Assembly: GCA_049999725.1 (NCBI GenBank)
Contig: JBNGIS010017759.1
Coordinates: forward strand, 32,234 to 57,473
Length of the DNA stretch: 25,240 nucleotides
From: Haplomitrium mnioides
Lineage: Eukaryota > Marchantiophyta > Haplomitriopsida > Calobryales
Reading direction: 5' to 3'
Part shown: piece after piece, positions 1 through 9,051 of the stretch
Layout: each line of letters starts with the position of its first letter
Position numbering within the stretch: the stretch's first letter is position 1
The notes under the pieces: model-generated
The model's database searches: none
Told to the model about the DNA's origin: nothing
Seen by the model: only the letters and a program-made list of their open reading frames with translations
Translations under genes and position numbers: made by a program

Positions 1-189
1 GGTCACAGAACTCTTCAATCGACATATTCAGATGATATTGGTATGTCAATTTTGAATTCTACAGATCTGAATGTCAAGTTTATAAGTCAAATGATTGAAT
101 TTGAATCTCAGAATAAAGTTATATGCTTGTCTGACTCCAAATGTGATTCTCAAATGAAAATTAGTGCTCTGGACCAGTCAATTGCATAA
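1..189 (+). other. Open reading frame tail at the left edge (unproven)
   Basis: Frame 1 is open from the first base to a TAA at 187-189, 62 codons with no stop in AT-rich DNA. The predicted peptide is rich in Ser, Asp, Asn, Gln and Ile and resembles no family I know. It could be the 3' end of an exon or retroelement ORF that begins outside the window, or a chance open run. A second open frame overlaps its end (164-361) with no sign of a real start. There is no context to decide between these. Confidence 0.2.
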
Positions 190-394
190 CATGAATTTTA
201 TGCTCTTTCGCACAAGAAGACCTGAATTTGAAAAGGTCAGTGTGTTGTCAAATCTCAACCAAAATGAGAAAATAATAGCTCAGAATGTTCGTCAAGACCA
301 GGCGATCACATTTGTGTGTTCAAATCTGAAGAAAAGATTGATTTTCATGCACAAAGATTGATTTGCAGATTCAGAACTCTCCCCCTTCACGAAT

Positions 395-590
395 AGTTAG
401 GTTCGGATGAAAAAATTAGGTTCGGGAGAAAAATGGTGCTTTGGTAGTTCTTATAAATAGCTTCAGTAAACTTAGTAGCTTCGGAATGCAATCTGATAGG
501 TTCGGTGGATTAGAATAGCTTCGGGGTTGAATCTCGTTGCTTTGGCTGACTTAGTAGCTTCGGTGTAGTCTTGGGCGCTTCGGAGAACGT
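395..590. repeat. Degenerate short tandem repeat, core TAGCTTCGG
   Basis: About ten imperfect copies of a core resembling TTAGTAGCTTCGG follow one another every 15-25 bp (near 401, 416, 436, 456, 474, 498, 514, 534, 551 and 569). Variants are TTAGGTTCGG, AATAGCTTCAG, GTTGCTTTGG and GGGCGCTTCGG. No coding potential is visible. The array may be part of an old retroelement LTR, since similar motif-rich DNA lies inside the long LTR-like elements further right. Confidence 0.55.
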
Positions 591-639
591 TTATGCTAGC
601 ATTGCTTCACCAGCGACCGAATGAGCATTTTCAAACTTT

Positions 640-945
640 CGCCGAAACACTGATAAGTCGTCGTTTCAAAAAATGTGTTTCAAACTTTCAGAAAACACTC
701 TATCGCACCCTTCGAACTTTCAGAAATCAATGTCGAAATAGTGATGGATCACTGTTTCACCATTGAATAGCACTTCTTTATAGTCGAACTTTTTGAAAAG
801 TCAAAATTTGAATTTTCGCCTACATCGATCTTTCAGAGTTCCTCCAATGCAAAATGGTGATAAATCACCGCTTCCACTACTTCACGACCTTTTGAAAAGC
901 TTCTATCAGTGTCGAAACGCTGATATATCTCCGATTCAGCCTTAC
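640..945. repeat. Dispersed GATA/ATC dyad motifs, LTR-like
   Basis: Several short boxes pair a GAAAC or GAAAT element with a dyad of the type GTGATnnATCAC and a following TTTC or TTCA: near 645 (CTGATAAGTCGTCGTTTC), 741 (AGTGATGGATCACTGTTTC), 858 (GGTGATAAATCACC) and 920 (CTGATATATCTCCGATTC). The same motif is arrayed inside the LTR-like element at 12680-13310, so this stretch is probably a decayed relative. No gene is seen. Confidence 0.4.
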
Positions 946-989
946 TTCCTCTTCAATTCTGATTTTTTCTTCAAGATTTCAGTCGTTTG

Positions 990-1680
990 AAATCTCAAGA
1001 TTGCTCGCTCAATTCTTGACGAAATCGTACGATTCAAGCTGTTGCATGATCAGAATTGAATTGCGCTCCTCTTCCTCATGAGTTTGATCCAAAATTTCCC
1101 AGAATTGGTGAAGAATCTTTGAAATTGTGAAAACTGCAATCTGGTGGAAATTTGAGTCGATTCTTGATGAAATCTCTTGATTCCTTTTCACAAATGATCG
1201 CCTCTCCTGGGCACCTTGATTCCTTCCCCACGCGACTCCAATTCTACCTGGTTGCTTCAAAATTTTCGAATTCCTCCCTACTCTTCAAGAAATTCTCTTA
1301 ACCAATATAATATAATATAAAATTATAAAATATTGTAATTTAAGAATTTAGAAGATATGAGCAGTGGAAAAATAAAATAGTTTATAGTTATAATATGGGG
1401 AATCAAAGTTGAAGAACTTTTTCTTTTTTTTTTTTTTTACTTAGAAATTTTATTTTTAAAAAATTTTGAAAAATATGGAAATCAACTAGAGAACAGTACT
1501 AATAACGTGTTGAATATCAAGCCCATTAGCTCATGCAATGCAAATGAAGAATGTGGGAACAAGCATGTGTGATCAAATCTCAAATCTTCTCTCCTTCTCT
1601 TCTCTCTTCAATCTCATATCATGTTCTGTATGTGTGTACAAAAGAGATAAGATAACAAAGTAATATATTAATCACATAGA
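990..1680. other. Gene-free AT-rich DNA
   Basis: No gene is supported. The stretch contains a short ATAAT-type run (about 1303-1335), a long oligo-T tract (about 1420-1439) and CT-rich sequence near 1580-1610. A minus-strand frame at 1009-1260 is open but has no recognisable protein features. Confidence 0.5.
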
Positions 1681-1975
1681 ATTAGCACTAACCCTAATCC
1701 TAATCATATAATCTAATCATATGTTAAAAGATTAGCACTAACCCTAATCCTAATCATATAATCTAATCATAAGTTAAAGGATTAATGCTATATTAGCTTA
1801 ATCATCTTACAACATATATTATAATAATAATCTGTTAAATTTTACCTTTTTTGAAAGACCCCTAATCCTAATCATATAATCTAATCATAAGTTAAAGGAT
1901 TAATGCTATATTAACTTAATATCTTACAACATATATTATAATAATAATCTGTTAAATTTTACCTTTTTTGAAAGA
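1681..1975. repeat. Local tandem duplications with CCCTAATCC motif
   Basis: A 50-bp segment starting ATTAGCACTAACC is followed directly by a second copy (1681 and 1731). The second copy runs into a unit of about 118 bp (1742-1859) that is repeated almost exactly at 1860-1975, with a two-base difference in length. Both long copies include a TTACAACATATATTATAATA stretch and end TTTTTTGAAAGAC. The near identity indicates a recent local duplication. Confidence 0.85.
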
Positions 1976-2696
1976 CGTAAGCCAATTTAGTAATTGTCAG
2001 CTTAAGTTTCAATCACTTGAAGATCATGCAATCACTTGAAGATCATGCAAAAGCTCTGAATGAGTGGATGAGCTGTGGACAGAACACTTCTTCATGAATG
2101 TGTAGGTTTGAAAATCTCATCCTTTACTCAGCAGTGCAATGTTTCTCGAGTCTAGAATTCAGACATTTCAGTTGCATGAGATCATGTGTTCCACTCCATG
2201 AAGAAAAAAAGGTTCAGGCCTAATAACAAAGTTCTTTGTCACAAACCCTTTTTTCCCCCCTGGGAATGTCAAAGGACTTGAAGTGACTCAGCTGGGTTAA
2301 GTAGTTTGATCTCCTACTGGACGCCATCTCATTTCGACTAAATTCAATTTCATCTTGAACATCTAAGTAACTGAATCAGCCCCCTTAAACAACTTGATCT
2401 GTCCTTGATAGTATCCTCATCCCCGACTGGATTTCATTTCCAGCTTGAACAATTATGCTTCCCAGCATATCATTCAACACAGTGAAGCCTCAGTTTACCT
2501 TTGACATGCCATGTGTAGTGTGTTTGAGAATTGGCGAAACAAAATGCCATGCCAGGTTTGTTCTCCTTTCACCAAATTCAACAAAAGATTATGAAATACC
2601 TACAAATACTTCTTTACATAAATCAATGACACCACAAACAGTTGGCCCAAAGAGCTCTCATAATGTCAAATAATTTGAAAGATTATGACACCGATG
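1976..2696. other. Gene-free intergenic stretch
   Basis: I see no gene, RNA or element ends. A small perfect inverted repeat, ACAAAG-TT-CTTTGT, lies at 2226-2239. A weak imperfect duplication resembles itself between about 2320 and 2450 (ACTGGA..., TCATTTC..., CTTGAACA). Confidence 0.5.
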
Positions 2697-2822
2697 AAAA
2701 ACCCTACCTTGCACTTTTCATCACATTTACTTCATACAAAGATCATTCAACAAGGATCGAAAAACCCTACCTTGCACTTTTCATCACATTTACTTCATAC
2801 AAAGATCATTCAACAGGGATCG
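2697..2822. repeat. 63-bp tandem duplication, two copies
   Basis: Two adjacent 63-bp copies (2697-2759 and 2760-2822) differ by about one base (CAACAAGG versus CAACAGGG). Because 63 is a multiple of three, a short open frame across them repeats a 21-residue block, but this follows from the duplication and is not evidence of a gene. Confidence 0.9.
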
Positions 2823-2837
2823 GAAAAGCATTTTAAC

Positions 2838-2843
2838 TTTATT
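2838..2843 (-). promoter_or_regulatory. Possible AATAAA polyadenylation signal for the glycosyltransferase gene
   Basis: The minus strand reads AATAAA here, about 700 nt past the stop codon of the glycosyltransferase gene. It is one candidate 3' end. Plant poly(A) signals are loose, so a nearer non-canonical site is equally possible. Confidence 0.2.
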
Positions 2844-3460
2844 GGTTAAACTTCCGAGGGAATTTCTGAATGTGGGCTTCATAGCTTAATTGAACTCCAT
2901 GTGACATTGGTAAGGATCTGGGAAAGGATACCAGCAGTCTCAGGTAAAAATTTCCGTGCAAAGAGAAAGCATGGCTGTCGCTGTCCATTCCACATGCATG
3001 GAACCACTGTTTGGATATGCTGCACCACCATTACAACCATTTGACACTGCATCAACAAGAAAATCTCAACTATCTAGATAAAAAAACATGCATTCTCCCA
3101 TGGCTTTCTTTGCTAGTCATATGGTGCTGAGTTAGGATGGCTTCTGAAGTTACTTATCATTCAACATTAACTTGGGCTCTTAAGTTCACTCAAACTATAC
3201 AAATGTTTTCCGAATTTTCATCTTAGCAGGACTCTGGCTCCATGCTGATGTCAACTATTTCAGCAACTACAAAAGTTACCTATTTCTCATTGGCAAGGAG
3301 GTAGACGAGCTATGGCTGACACATGGGAATGCTGACTAGTGTGAGAAAGGGCTCCTTCCCTACTCCAACTCCCTCTTAGCACAATACTCAGAAGATTGGC
3401 TTGATGGTTGTTAAGACAATGACTCACCAAAATGGAGACAGACGGGGAATAAACACAATC

Positions 3461-3480
3461 AAAATCAGATACCTGATTTT
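3461..3480 (-). other. Perfect inverted repeat in the presumed 3' UTR
   Basis: AAAATCAG, a four-base loop and CTGATTTT form an 8-bp perfect stem 66 nt downstream of the stop codon of the glycosyltransferase gene. It could fold as an RNA hairpin in the 3' UTR. No function is implied. Confidence 0.4.
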
Positions 3481-3545
3481 GTATGTGCATATTGTTATTC
3501 GGCTTTGACTGCAGTTGAGCACTTACCACTCATTTTCGCTCTATT

Positions 3546-3665
3546 CTATCTCTCTGCATGTGGAAGATGGTCAAGTTTTCTTGCAATGAATCCCAATCTG
3601 CAACTGAATTCTCCACGACTAGGATCTTGGCACTTCTTGAACATCCGTTCAACCGTCCTACTTCC
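3546..3665 (-). CDS. GT14 exon 11: C-terminus and stop
   Basis: It encodes residues 364-402 and a TAG. The acceptor ACTCTTAG directly precedes the codon series. The read is GSRTVERMFKKC...CRLGFIARKLDHLPHAER. The two Cys and the IARK block sit where relatives have C...PCYLFARKF, but the match is weaker than in other exons. An overlapping longer open frame in this region was judged to be a shadow. Transcript data would settle the end. Confidence 0.6.
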   Translation of the reverse strand, partial: GSRTVERMFKKCQDPSRGEFSCRLGFIARKLDHLPHAER

Positions 3666-6600
3666 CTAAGAGTTTTCTTGGGAATCACATCCCATGGGGA
3701 CGTGTTGCTTGAGCATCCATCATAAATATTAACACACACAGATCCATAAAACTTAAGGCAACAAAATAAACAACAAGAAAACTCACTTGTGCATCACTGC
3801 TGACATGAACATGATGGTCAACTTTCTGCATCAACAACAAAACGCTGGCATCAAGATCAAACCCTTCATAATCTTGAAAGATCAGTAGCAGGAAAACTCT
3901 GAAAGAACAATCAACAATCAATTTGGGTTCCAGAAGATTGGGGTAATCAATGATCAAAAAGCCCAATAAAAATGTTCCCAGACATTGAAATTTTGCATGA
4001 TTAAATCTCAGAAAATCATGTATAGCTTGCTTAACTGGATAAGCACAAAATAACTAATTAACTGAGCCCCGCAAATGCATCCAAGTTTTGGTCTGTTTTA
4101 ATGCAGGATGTTGAATAATGTCCAACAACACTACCCTTGGGACAAACGTAGGTAGGATGATCATACCTGTATGTCCCTCAACATGGGAAGAGAAACATCT
4201 TCAGTCACATATGACTTTGGGTGCCACTTCCCTTCAGACCAATCCACAAACGTAATTGTCCAATTTGAAAGACCAGAGGGATCCATGATCTAGGAAACAC
4301 AACAATATTTATCAGTATTCACTTCCACGATCTCCTCATTCCACAACAGGCTATGGAACATGCCACACAATGAATTCAAAAAAAGAGTAATGAAATAAAG
4401 TCAGCTGCAACTCAAATCTTTTACCTCCCCAAAGCTGAGAGACTTCTTGGGACTCTAACAAAATCATTTGTGTAAAATGCTTAACATGGGAAATAAAAAA
4501 ATAATTGATTGTACAATATTCTCAATTTAAAGAAAACTAGTATGGCTGAAAAAAACAGTGATTGGTCATAGGAAGAAAAGGTTTCATGGATCAACCACAT
4601 GTTCATGAAATGTTTACACTGCACATGTTAGGGCTACATATTCAAAAAAGGAAAGCAAGCAGACTTACATGTAGGAAGGTTTGAACATAGTGTTCGTCAG
4701 GGTAGCAATTGCGATTATCATCCCCTGGCTATCAAAAAGGAGACAAGACGATATTATTAGTTCACACTTTCCATTAGTGCATTGCTGAAAAACGTACATC
4801 GTTATGTACTGCAAAGGAGTGCTAATTTCAAGATTGTAAATGCACATCCGTGTGAAGGTGAATGAAAAGTACTAGCTGGCAGTATGGTACAGATTATTCT
4901 TAAGATAGAAGCAACATCTAGAATTTCTAAAACAGATCTAGAAGTCACAAAAGGGGAAAAATGGTTGAAAGCCACTGAACAACAAAGACACAGTTTAATC
5001 ACCTTGCAAAAATTCTTGAACTTTTTGTAATACAGGTGGTCTGAGACGATTAAAACTGCATGCTGTCGCATAACTGCAAACCACTGAGCGAAGAAACATC
5101 CCATGCCCACAAGGAGTGAATGCTTCAACAAACTTGTCCCTGATATATCTTTATATCTTTATAAGTATTGAGAGAACTCCATATTTATAAACTAAGGTAG
5201 CCAATCATAAAGTTAATCAAGATGATCTGCCTTAAGATTGAAAAGACTAACAACCCAACCTCCACCCCAATCAAAAACAAAAATGAAGCAGAAGAAACCC
5301 AAAAATAAAATAAATATTTAAAAATTAAATTAAATTAACTAACTAACTAGCCAACTAGAGGAGAAGTGCGGTGTTGCGCATAGTGTTTGTCAAGCACTTG
5401 CCATAGACCTCTCAGCAGCATTATGAGTCGTATTGACAGATTACTACTACTTTACCACACAGACTTCATCAGTTCCCAGCCGTGGATATAAGTTATGCCA
5501 AAGGCAAAACTAAAGTCCTACGTTTCTGTCACTATTCCGGAAGTGGATCCCTGATACCTGCTTATTGTTCACCATACCCCATGCAGATAAACCACAACCA
5601 TTCCTGATTTTACCATGTTAAAGGACAGAAGGAAAATGTGATCTAGTTGAAGGAGAGTATGTCCTCTACCTGAGCACCTTTTCGCCATTCATCAATTTCA
5701 ACCTCTGGAAGCATACTAGTCACATATCGCCCTCTTCCATGAGGCCCAGGATCATCAAAACTAAATGAAGACAGATGAGATAGCCCATTAGTAAAATAGA
5801 CAAGTTATTAACAAGTATGTCAACTTTGCAAGGAAAAGTTGAACTAGAATGTTACAAAATAGGCCACCAAGGGGTACATCAACTATCAGGGATGACAAGG
5901 ATTCTCTTACCAATCAACAAAGCTACTTTTAGCACCGATCAAATAAGCGTATGTATAGTTGAAGTCATATAGTGGTATGCATCTGCAAAGAACCCACTCA
6001 TTGTATAAATTTACTTTGTACATTTGAAGCATTTTATTGACCTTCTTGAGATGCAAAACTTTGGCAAATTGAATTTTTAAGCCTAGCCGCACAAAGATGG
6101 GAATGTTAGTGGTGATTCATCAAATAAAAGAGCAGCATGAGCAAATGTGAACTAATTTTGCAATATATATATAGTCACTACGAGTGGAGGATATCTTACG
6201 ATTCAGACAGCAAAACGAAATACTGATTATCCAAATCTAAGAGAGCTTGTCCCAGTAATCGTTTTTCAGCATCCACCATTTCTATCTTTCCCCAAAAAAC
6301 CTGCAATTCACCATATTTATCATCCCACGTAAAACCAGTCTGTTCTTGTGACGCAACTCTTCTAACGTTACATAAATTAGAGATGATTCAAATATAACAT
6401 ACCAATTCCACAAAACTCGTTCCGGAAAGTTAGAATTGGTCAAGGGTGATGGTACAAAATATATTAGTTATGAAGTTGTGGAGAGCAAAACTAACCACAA
6501 CAACAATTAAATGGAAGCTGCAATAGTCTAGGAAAAACCTACACATATCACAACTGTGCACGCATAGAGTGCAACCTTGACAATGTGGTGTCAGACACAA

Positions 6601-9009
6601 AGTTTCAGACTATTCAGCCTCATCATGTGTAGCAGTGACAAGCTGCCACAACTTCCTGCTGGTTTCGTCAGTTCCCGACAGCAGGTCCTGATCAATCGTC
6701 GAACTGAGTTTCTGCCACTTTCCGGAAGTAACCGGAAAACTCAGTCATGATGATGCCTAACACTCCACCAACAATCCAACTAATCAAAATCTGTCAACTC
6801 TCTAAGCATCAGCTTGCCACATCATTAATTTCACTTAATATACTACAAATTGAGAGGTAAAAAGACAGACAAAGAATCCAGTCCATAGAGATACTTAACA
6901 ATCAGCAAGATGACCGTGTATCATCCAGAATTGTCTGCTTAGAACTCCTTAACAAGACATGGGATAGAAAAGGGAGAAAAACAAAGAAACAAAGCAGAGC
7001 CTAAATTAGAAATTTAAAAATGCAACCTAGTAGCCAATTCGTGTACTAGATAGAATGACACACAGGAACTCTTGAGAGACTTGAATGATACACAGGAACT
7101 CTTGAGAGACTTGAAAGATACACAGAAGACTCTTGAGAGACTTGAATGATACACAGGAACTCTTGAGAGACTTGAATGTTACACAGGAAAACTCTTGAGA
7201 GACTTGAATGATGCACAGGAACTCTTGACAGACTTGGATGATACACAGGAACTCTTGAGAGACTTGAATGATACACAGGAAAACTCTTGAGAGACTTGAA
7301 TGATACACAGGAACTCTTGAGAGACTTGAATGATACACAGGAAAACTCTTGAGTGACTTAAATGATACACAGGAACAATTGAAAGACTTGAATGATACAC
7401 AGGAACTCTTGAGAGACTTGCCGTTCATCCTCCATAGCAAGCTCAGCTCACTGTCTGTGTCCTTGTTCGTGGAGAGAGCAAGAGGAACAGCTTGCCTTCA
7501 TTGGCGTTTCTGGTTTAATGGATGGCAAGAATGGATGGCCTAGAAACCAAAAAGAAAAAATTTGACAAAAGATTTGAAATATACTCGTAAGCTACATTAA
7601 ATCATTATAACACTTGCAATCACGACATTCTTGGTATTCATTGCTATCTCATCAAATTTATTATAATGTCTCGTGAAGAAAGATTTGCACCTTTAGAAGT
7701 AAGACTACGGTTTCAATGAGCAGATGCCGATGAGAACTGATTGTGATTGGGTTGTGACTTTGCATAACGCTAGAAATCTGTAGTCAAGTATGAGATACAT
7801 CATTGGATTGCATTTCCTGAATCGTTCGAGCCTTCCAAGCATCGGTGGCAGCGATCACAAAATCAGGTCAGGAGATGCCTGCCTGATTTCGTGGGAGCAG
7901 ATTCAATTAGTTTACAGCAGGTCGCCTTGCCGATTGCCGCCGCTGTAATATTCTACGCGACGGATCGAAGTACTTTCCATGCTAAATTAATTTACAAGAC
8001 GAGAGCGTCCATGCACTTAAAATAAGTGCATTGCCCAAGGTTACGGGAAAACTTTTGACGTTCACACGCCAGGAAAAACAGTCTCGTACCTCTTGACTTC
8101 GAATTTCGCGATTAATAAAAACCGCGCTCCTCCACACGCTCTTCAGCTCCTCTCGTCTAGAAGCGTGTACATACACGGAGTACAGTCCTTCGTGTCCCTG
8201 CGTACATGAACAGATTTTTGCTTATGACTCTCTTTCGTTCGTAGTTTCTACACGTCAGGCAAGTTGCATGGGTCCTGGGGACCACCTTGCAACTTCTTTT
8301 CTCGTCCAATGCATGGAACTTAATAAATCAATCCATCCACTTGGAGCCGAAATATAAAAAGACGAGAGAATTTTCAGTGACAGTCTCCACAAAAAAAAAT
8401 AGAAATCAACAGAAGCTGAGAGGTTCAATCTACCTTGAAGAAATCCTCCCAAATAAACTCGAACGGGAGGGGCCCAGCAGTCAGAAACATGAAGGCGACT
8501 TTGGACTTTCCCGGCTCAAAAGTCCTCGGATGCGCGAGTACCTCTCGAGCAATCATGCGAGCTGCAATTTCATCATCTGTATATTTTCTTGCTGGCTTAA
8601 GAGGTGGAGGTGGAGGACCTTCTAAGCACACACCACCGAATATTTCGCAGGGTGAAATGCGATTGGGGGTGTAGTAGTACGCAATGGATCCTCCAAGAAG
8701 CGACAATCCAACCAAGACCAGTATACCGCTGGCCCACAGCAGTCGTTTCGGCCGGGGCTTTTTCCGTGAGCTCGCCAGTTTGCTCCCTGTTTTCTCAAGT
8801 GTGTAAGAATTTCAACGTGATAATTGTAGATATTCTCTCGAGCTGTTAACAGTGACGCTGCGGCAAAAAAATACGAATGTCCTGCTGAGATGGATCACTG
8901 CCTCAACTCGTTTACTCTAAACATTGTCAAGCAATTTGTGTGTCTTACCTTTTGACGAATGCTGTTCGTGACCTAAGATTCTTCCCAGCTGACAAGTATC
9001 CTTCGGCAT
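3546..9009 (-). CDS. GT14 (DUF266, BC10-like) glycosyltransferase, 11 exons, 402 aa
   Basis: This is a plant core-2/I-branching-type glycosyltransferase, family GT14/DUF266. The family consists of Golgi type II membrane proteins thought to glycosylate wall polysaccharides or arabinogalactan proteins; rice BC10 is the known example. Exons (minus strand) are 9009-8949, 8786-8434, 8197-8090, 6300-6200, 5982-5911, 5760-5670, 5083-5003, 4728-4669, 4289-4167, 3825-3787 and 3665-3546. All introns are GT-AG and the phases fit, giving 402 residues, typical for the family. Layout: basic tail (about 27-35), membrane anchor (about 36-57), GPPPPP linker (77-82), then family blocks FMFLTAGPLPFE (119-130), MVDAEKRLL (182-190), FVLLSESCIPLYDF (202-215), FDDPGPHGRGRY (233-244), WRKGAQW (257-263), NCYPDEHY (296-303) and VDWSEGKWHPKSY (324-336). 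The start is the first in-frame ATG; an in-frame TAG lies 39 nt upstream. The C-terminal exon is the least certain: the usual CYLFARKF reads CRLGFIARKL. No neighbouring gene is visible. Confidence 0.9.
3787..3825 (-). CDS. GT14 exon 10
   Basis: It is a 13-codon exon encoding KVDHHVHVSSDAQ, which matches the family's HVTSD-type block that follows the WHPKS region. The acceptor is ATGCAG and the donor is CAA|GTGAGT. Confidence 0.8.
4167..4289 (-). CDS. GT14 exon 9
   Basis: It encodes residues 310-350, including the IMDPSGLSNWT block and VDWSEGKWHPKSY, both highly conserved in plant DUF266 proteins. It ends LPMLRDIQ. The acceptor is CCTAG and the donor is CAG|GTATGA. Confidence 0.9.
4669..4728 (-). 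CDS. GT14 exon 8: DEHY motif
   Basis: It encodes residues 290-309, PGDDNRNCYPDEHYVQTFLH. The Cys-Tyr-x-Asp-Glu-His-Tyr motif is a signature of the family. The acceptor is GATAG, chosen over a nearby CAG because it keeps phase 0 with exon 7. The donor is GTAAGT. Confidence 0.88.
5003..5083 (-). CDS. GT14 exon 7
   Basis: It encodes residues 263-289, WFAVMRQHAVLIVSDHLYY and KKFKNFCK. The leading Trp completes the WRKG-x-QW motif started in exon 6. The acceptor is CTCAG and the donor is AAG|GTGATT. Confidence 0.9.
5670..5760 (-). CDS. GT14 exon 6
   Basis: It encodes residues 232-262: FDDPGPHGRGRY, then MLPEVEIDEWRKGAQ. The Trp-Arg-Lys-Gly motif is among the most conserved in the family. The acceptor is TTTAG and the donor is CAG|GTAGAG. 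Confidence 0.9.
5911..5982 (-). CDS. GT14 exon 5
   Basis: It encodes the end of Ser208 to the start of Cys232, with CIPLYDFNYTYAYL and SSFVD. The Ser-Cys-Ile-Pro-Leu-Tyr motif spans the exon 4/5 junction, which confirms the splice. Confidence 0.9.
6200..6300 (-). CDS. GT14 exon 4
   Basis: It encodes residues 175-207 and two bases of Ser208. It carries VFWGKIEMVDAEKRLLGQAL and NQYFVLLSES, both strong family blocks. The acceptor is TTGCAG and the donor is TC|GTAAGA. Confidence 0.9.
6301..8089 (-). other. Intron 3, 1,789 bp
   Basis: It is the largest intron of the gene, with donor GTACGA and acceptor TTGCAG. Most of it is unremarkable AT-rich DNA, and it also holds the 30-32-bp minisatellite described separately. 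Other introns above 300 bp (5084-5669, 4290-4668 and 3826-4166) show only AT-rich filler, such as the TTAAA-type run near 5305-5345. Confidence 0.85.
7052..7423. repeat. 30-32-bp intronic minisatellite, about 12 copies
   Basis: The unit joins GACTTGAATGATACACAGG and AACTCTTGAGA. Copies are 30 bp, or 31-32 bp where AACTC becomes AAAACTC or AGACTC. It lies inside intron 3 of the glycosyltransferase gene. Because most units are ten codons long and stop-poor, three frames stay open through it, which makes repeat-peptide ORFs that I consider artefacts. Confidence 0.9.
8090..8197 (-). CDS. GT14 exon 3
   Basis: It encodes residues 139-174, starting GHEGLYSVYVHAS, which matches the family block found right after the first domain motif, and ending NREIRSQE. 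It has phase 0 at both ends, with acceptor ACGCAG and donor GAG|GTACGA. Confidence 0.9.
8434..8786 (-). CDS. GT14 exon 2: membrane anchor, stem and first catalytic-domain block
   Basis: It encodes residues 21-138. A basic stretch (SSRKKPRPKR) precedes a hydrophobic segment, RLLWASGILVLVGLSLLGGS, which is the signal anchor. A Pro-rich linker follows, then KVAFMFLTAGPLPFEFIWED, the hallmark start of the DUF266 domain. The acceptor is AACAG|GG and the donor is AAG|GTAGAT. Confidence 0.9.
8949..9009 (-). CDS. GT14 exon 1: start codon and N-terminal tail
   Basis: It encodes residues 1-20 plus the first base of codon 21, beginning MPKDTCQLGR. The donor is G|GTAAGA. The exon was too short to stand out as an ORF. 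It was found because the next exon has a stop just upstream of its acceptor and no ATG, and because the split glycine codon closes exactly. The phase fit and the upstream in-frame TAG support it. Confidence 0.75.
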
Positions 9010-9045
9010 GTCCAACCACAAAGGAATGATACTGAATTGCAAAGC

Positions 9046-9051
9046 CTACAT
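9046..9051 (-). promoter_or_regulatory. Start-stop uORF (ATGTAG) ahead of the GT14 start
   Basis: The minus strand reads ATG immediately followed by TAG, in frame with and 36 nt ahead of the main ATG. If it is in the mature 5' UTR it would be a minimal upstream ORF. It also fixes the main ATG at 9009 as the first productive in-frame start. Confidence 0.35.

Noticed and set aside
1690-1760. Telomere-like CCCTAATCC repeats
   Set aside because: Only a few irregular copies within a local duplication. They do not form the plant CCCTAAA array, so this is neither a telomere nor clear interstitial telomeric DNA.
3530-3739. Alternative frame over the last GT14 exon
   Set aside because: It is longer and open, but lacks the Cys and IARK block seen in the chosen frame and does not join in phase with the exon before.
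4802-5131. Separate small gene on the minus strand
   Set aside because: Only its middle (5003-5083) is coding, as exon 7 of the glycosyltransferase gene. The rest is intron read-through.
7027-7440. 137-codon repeat-peptide ORF on the minus strand
   Set aside because: It is produced by the stop-poor 30-bp minisatellite inside an intron, begins at a TTG, and overlaps alternatives in two other frames.
8287-8849. Plus-strand ORFs over the first GT14 exons
   Set aside because: They are antisense shadows of exons 2 and 3 without family resemblance.
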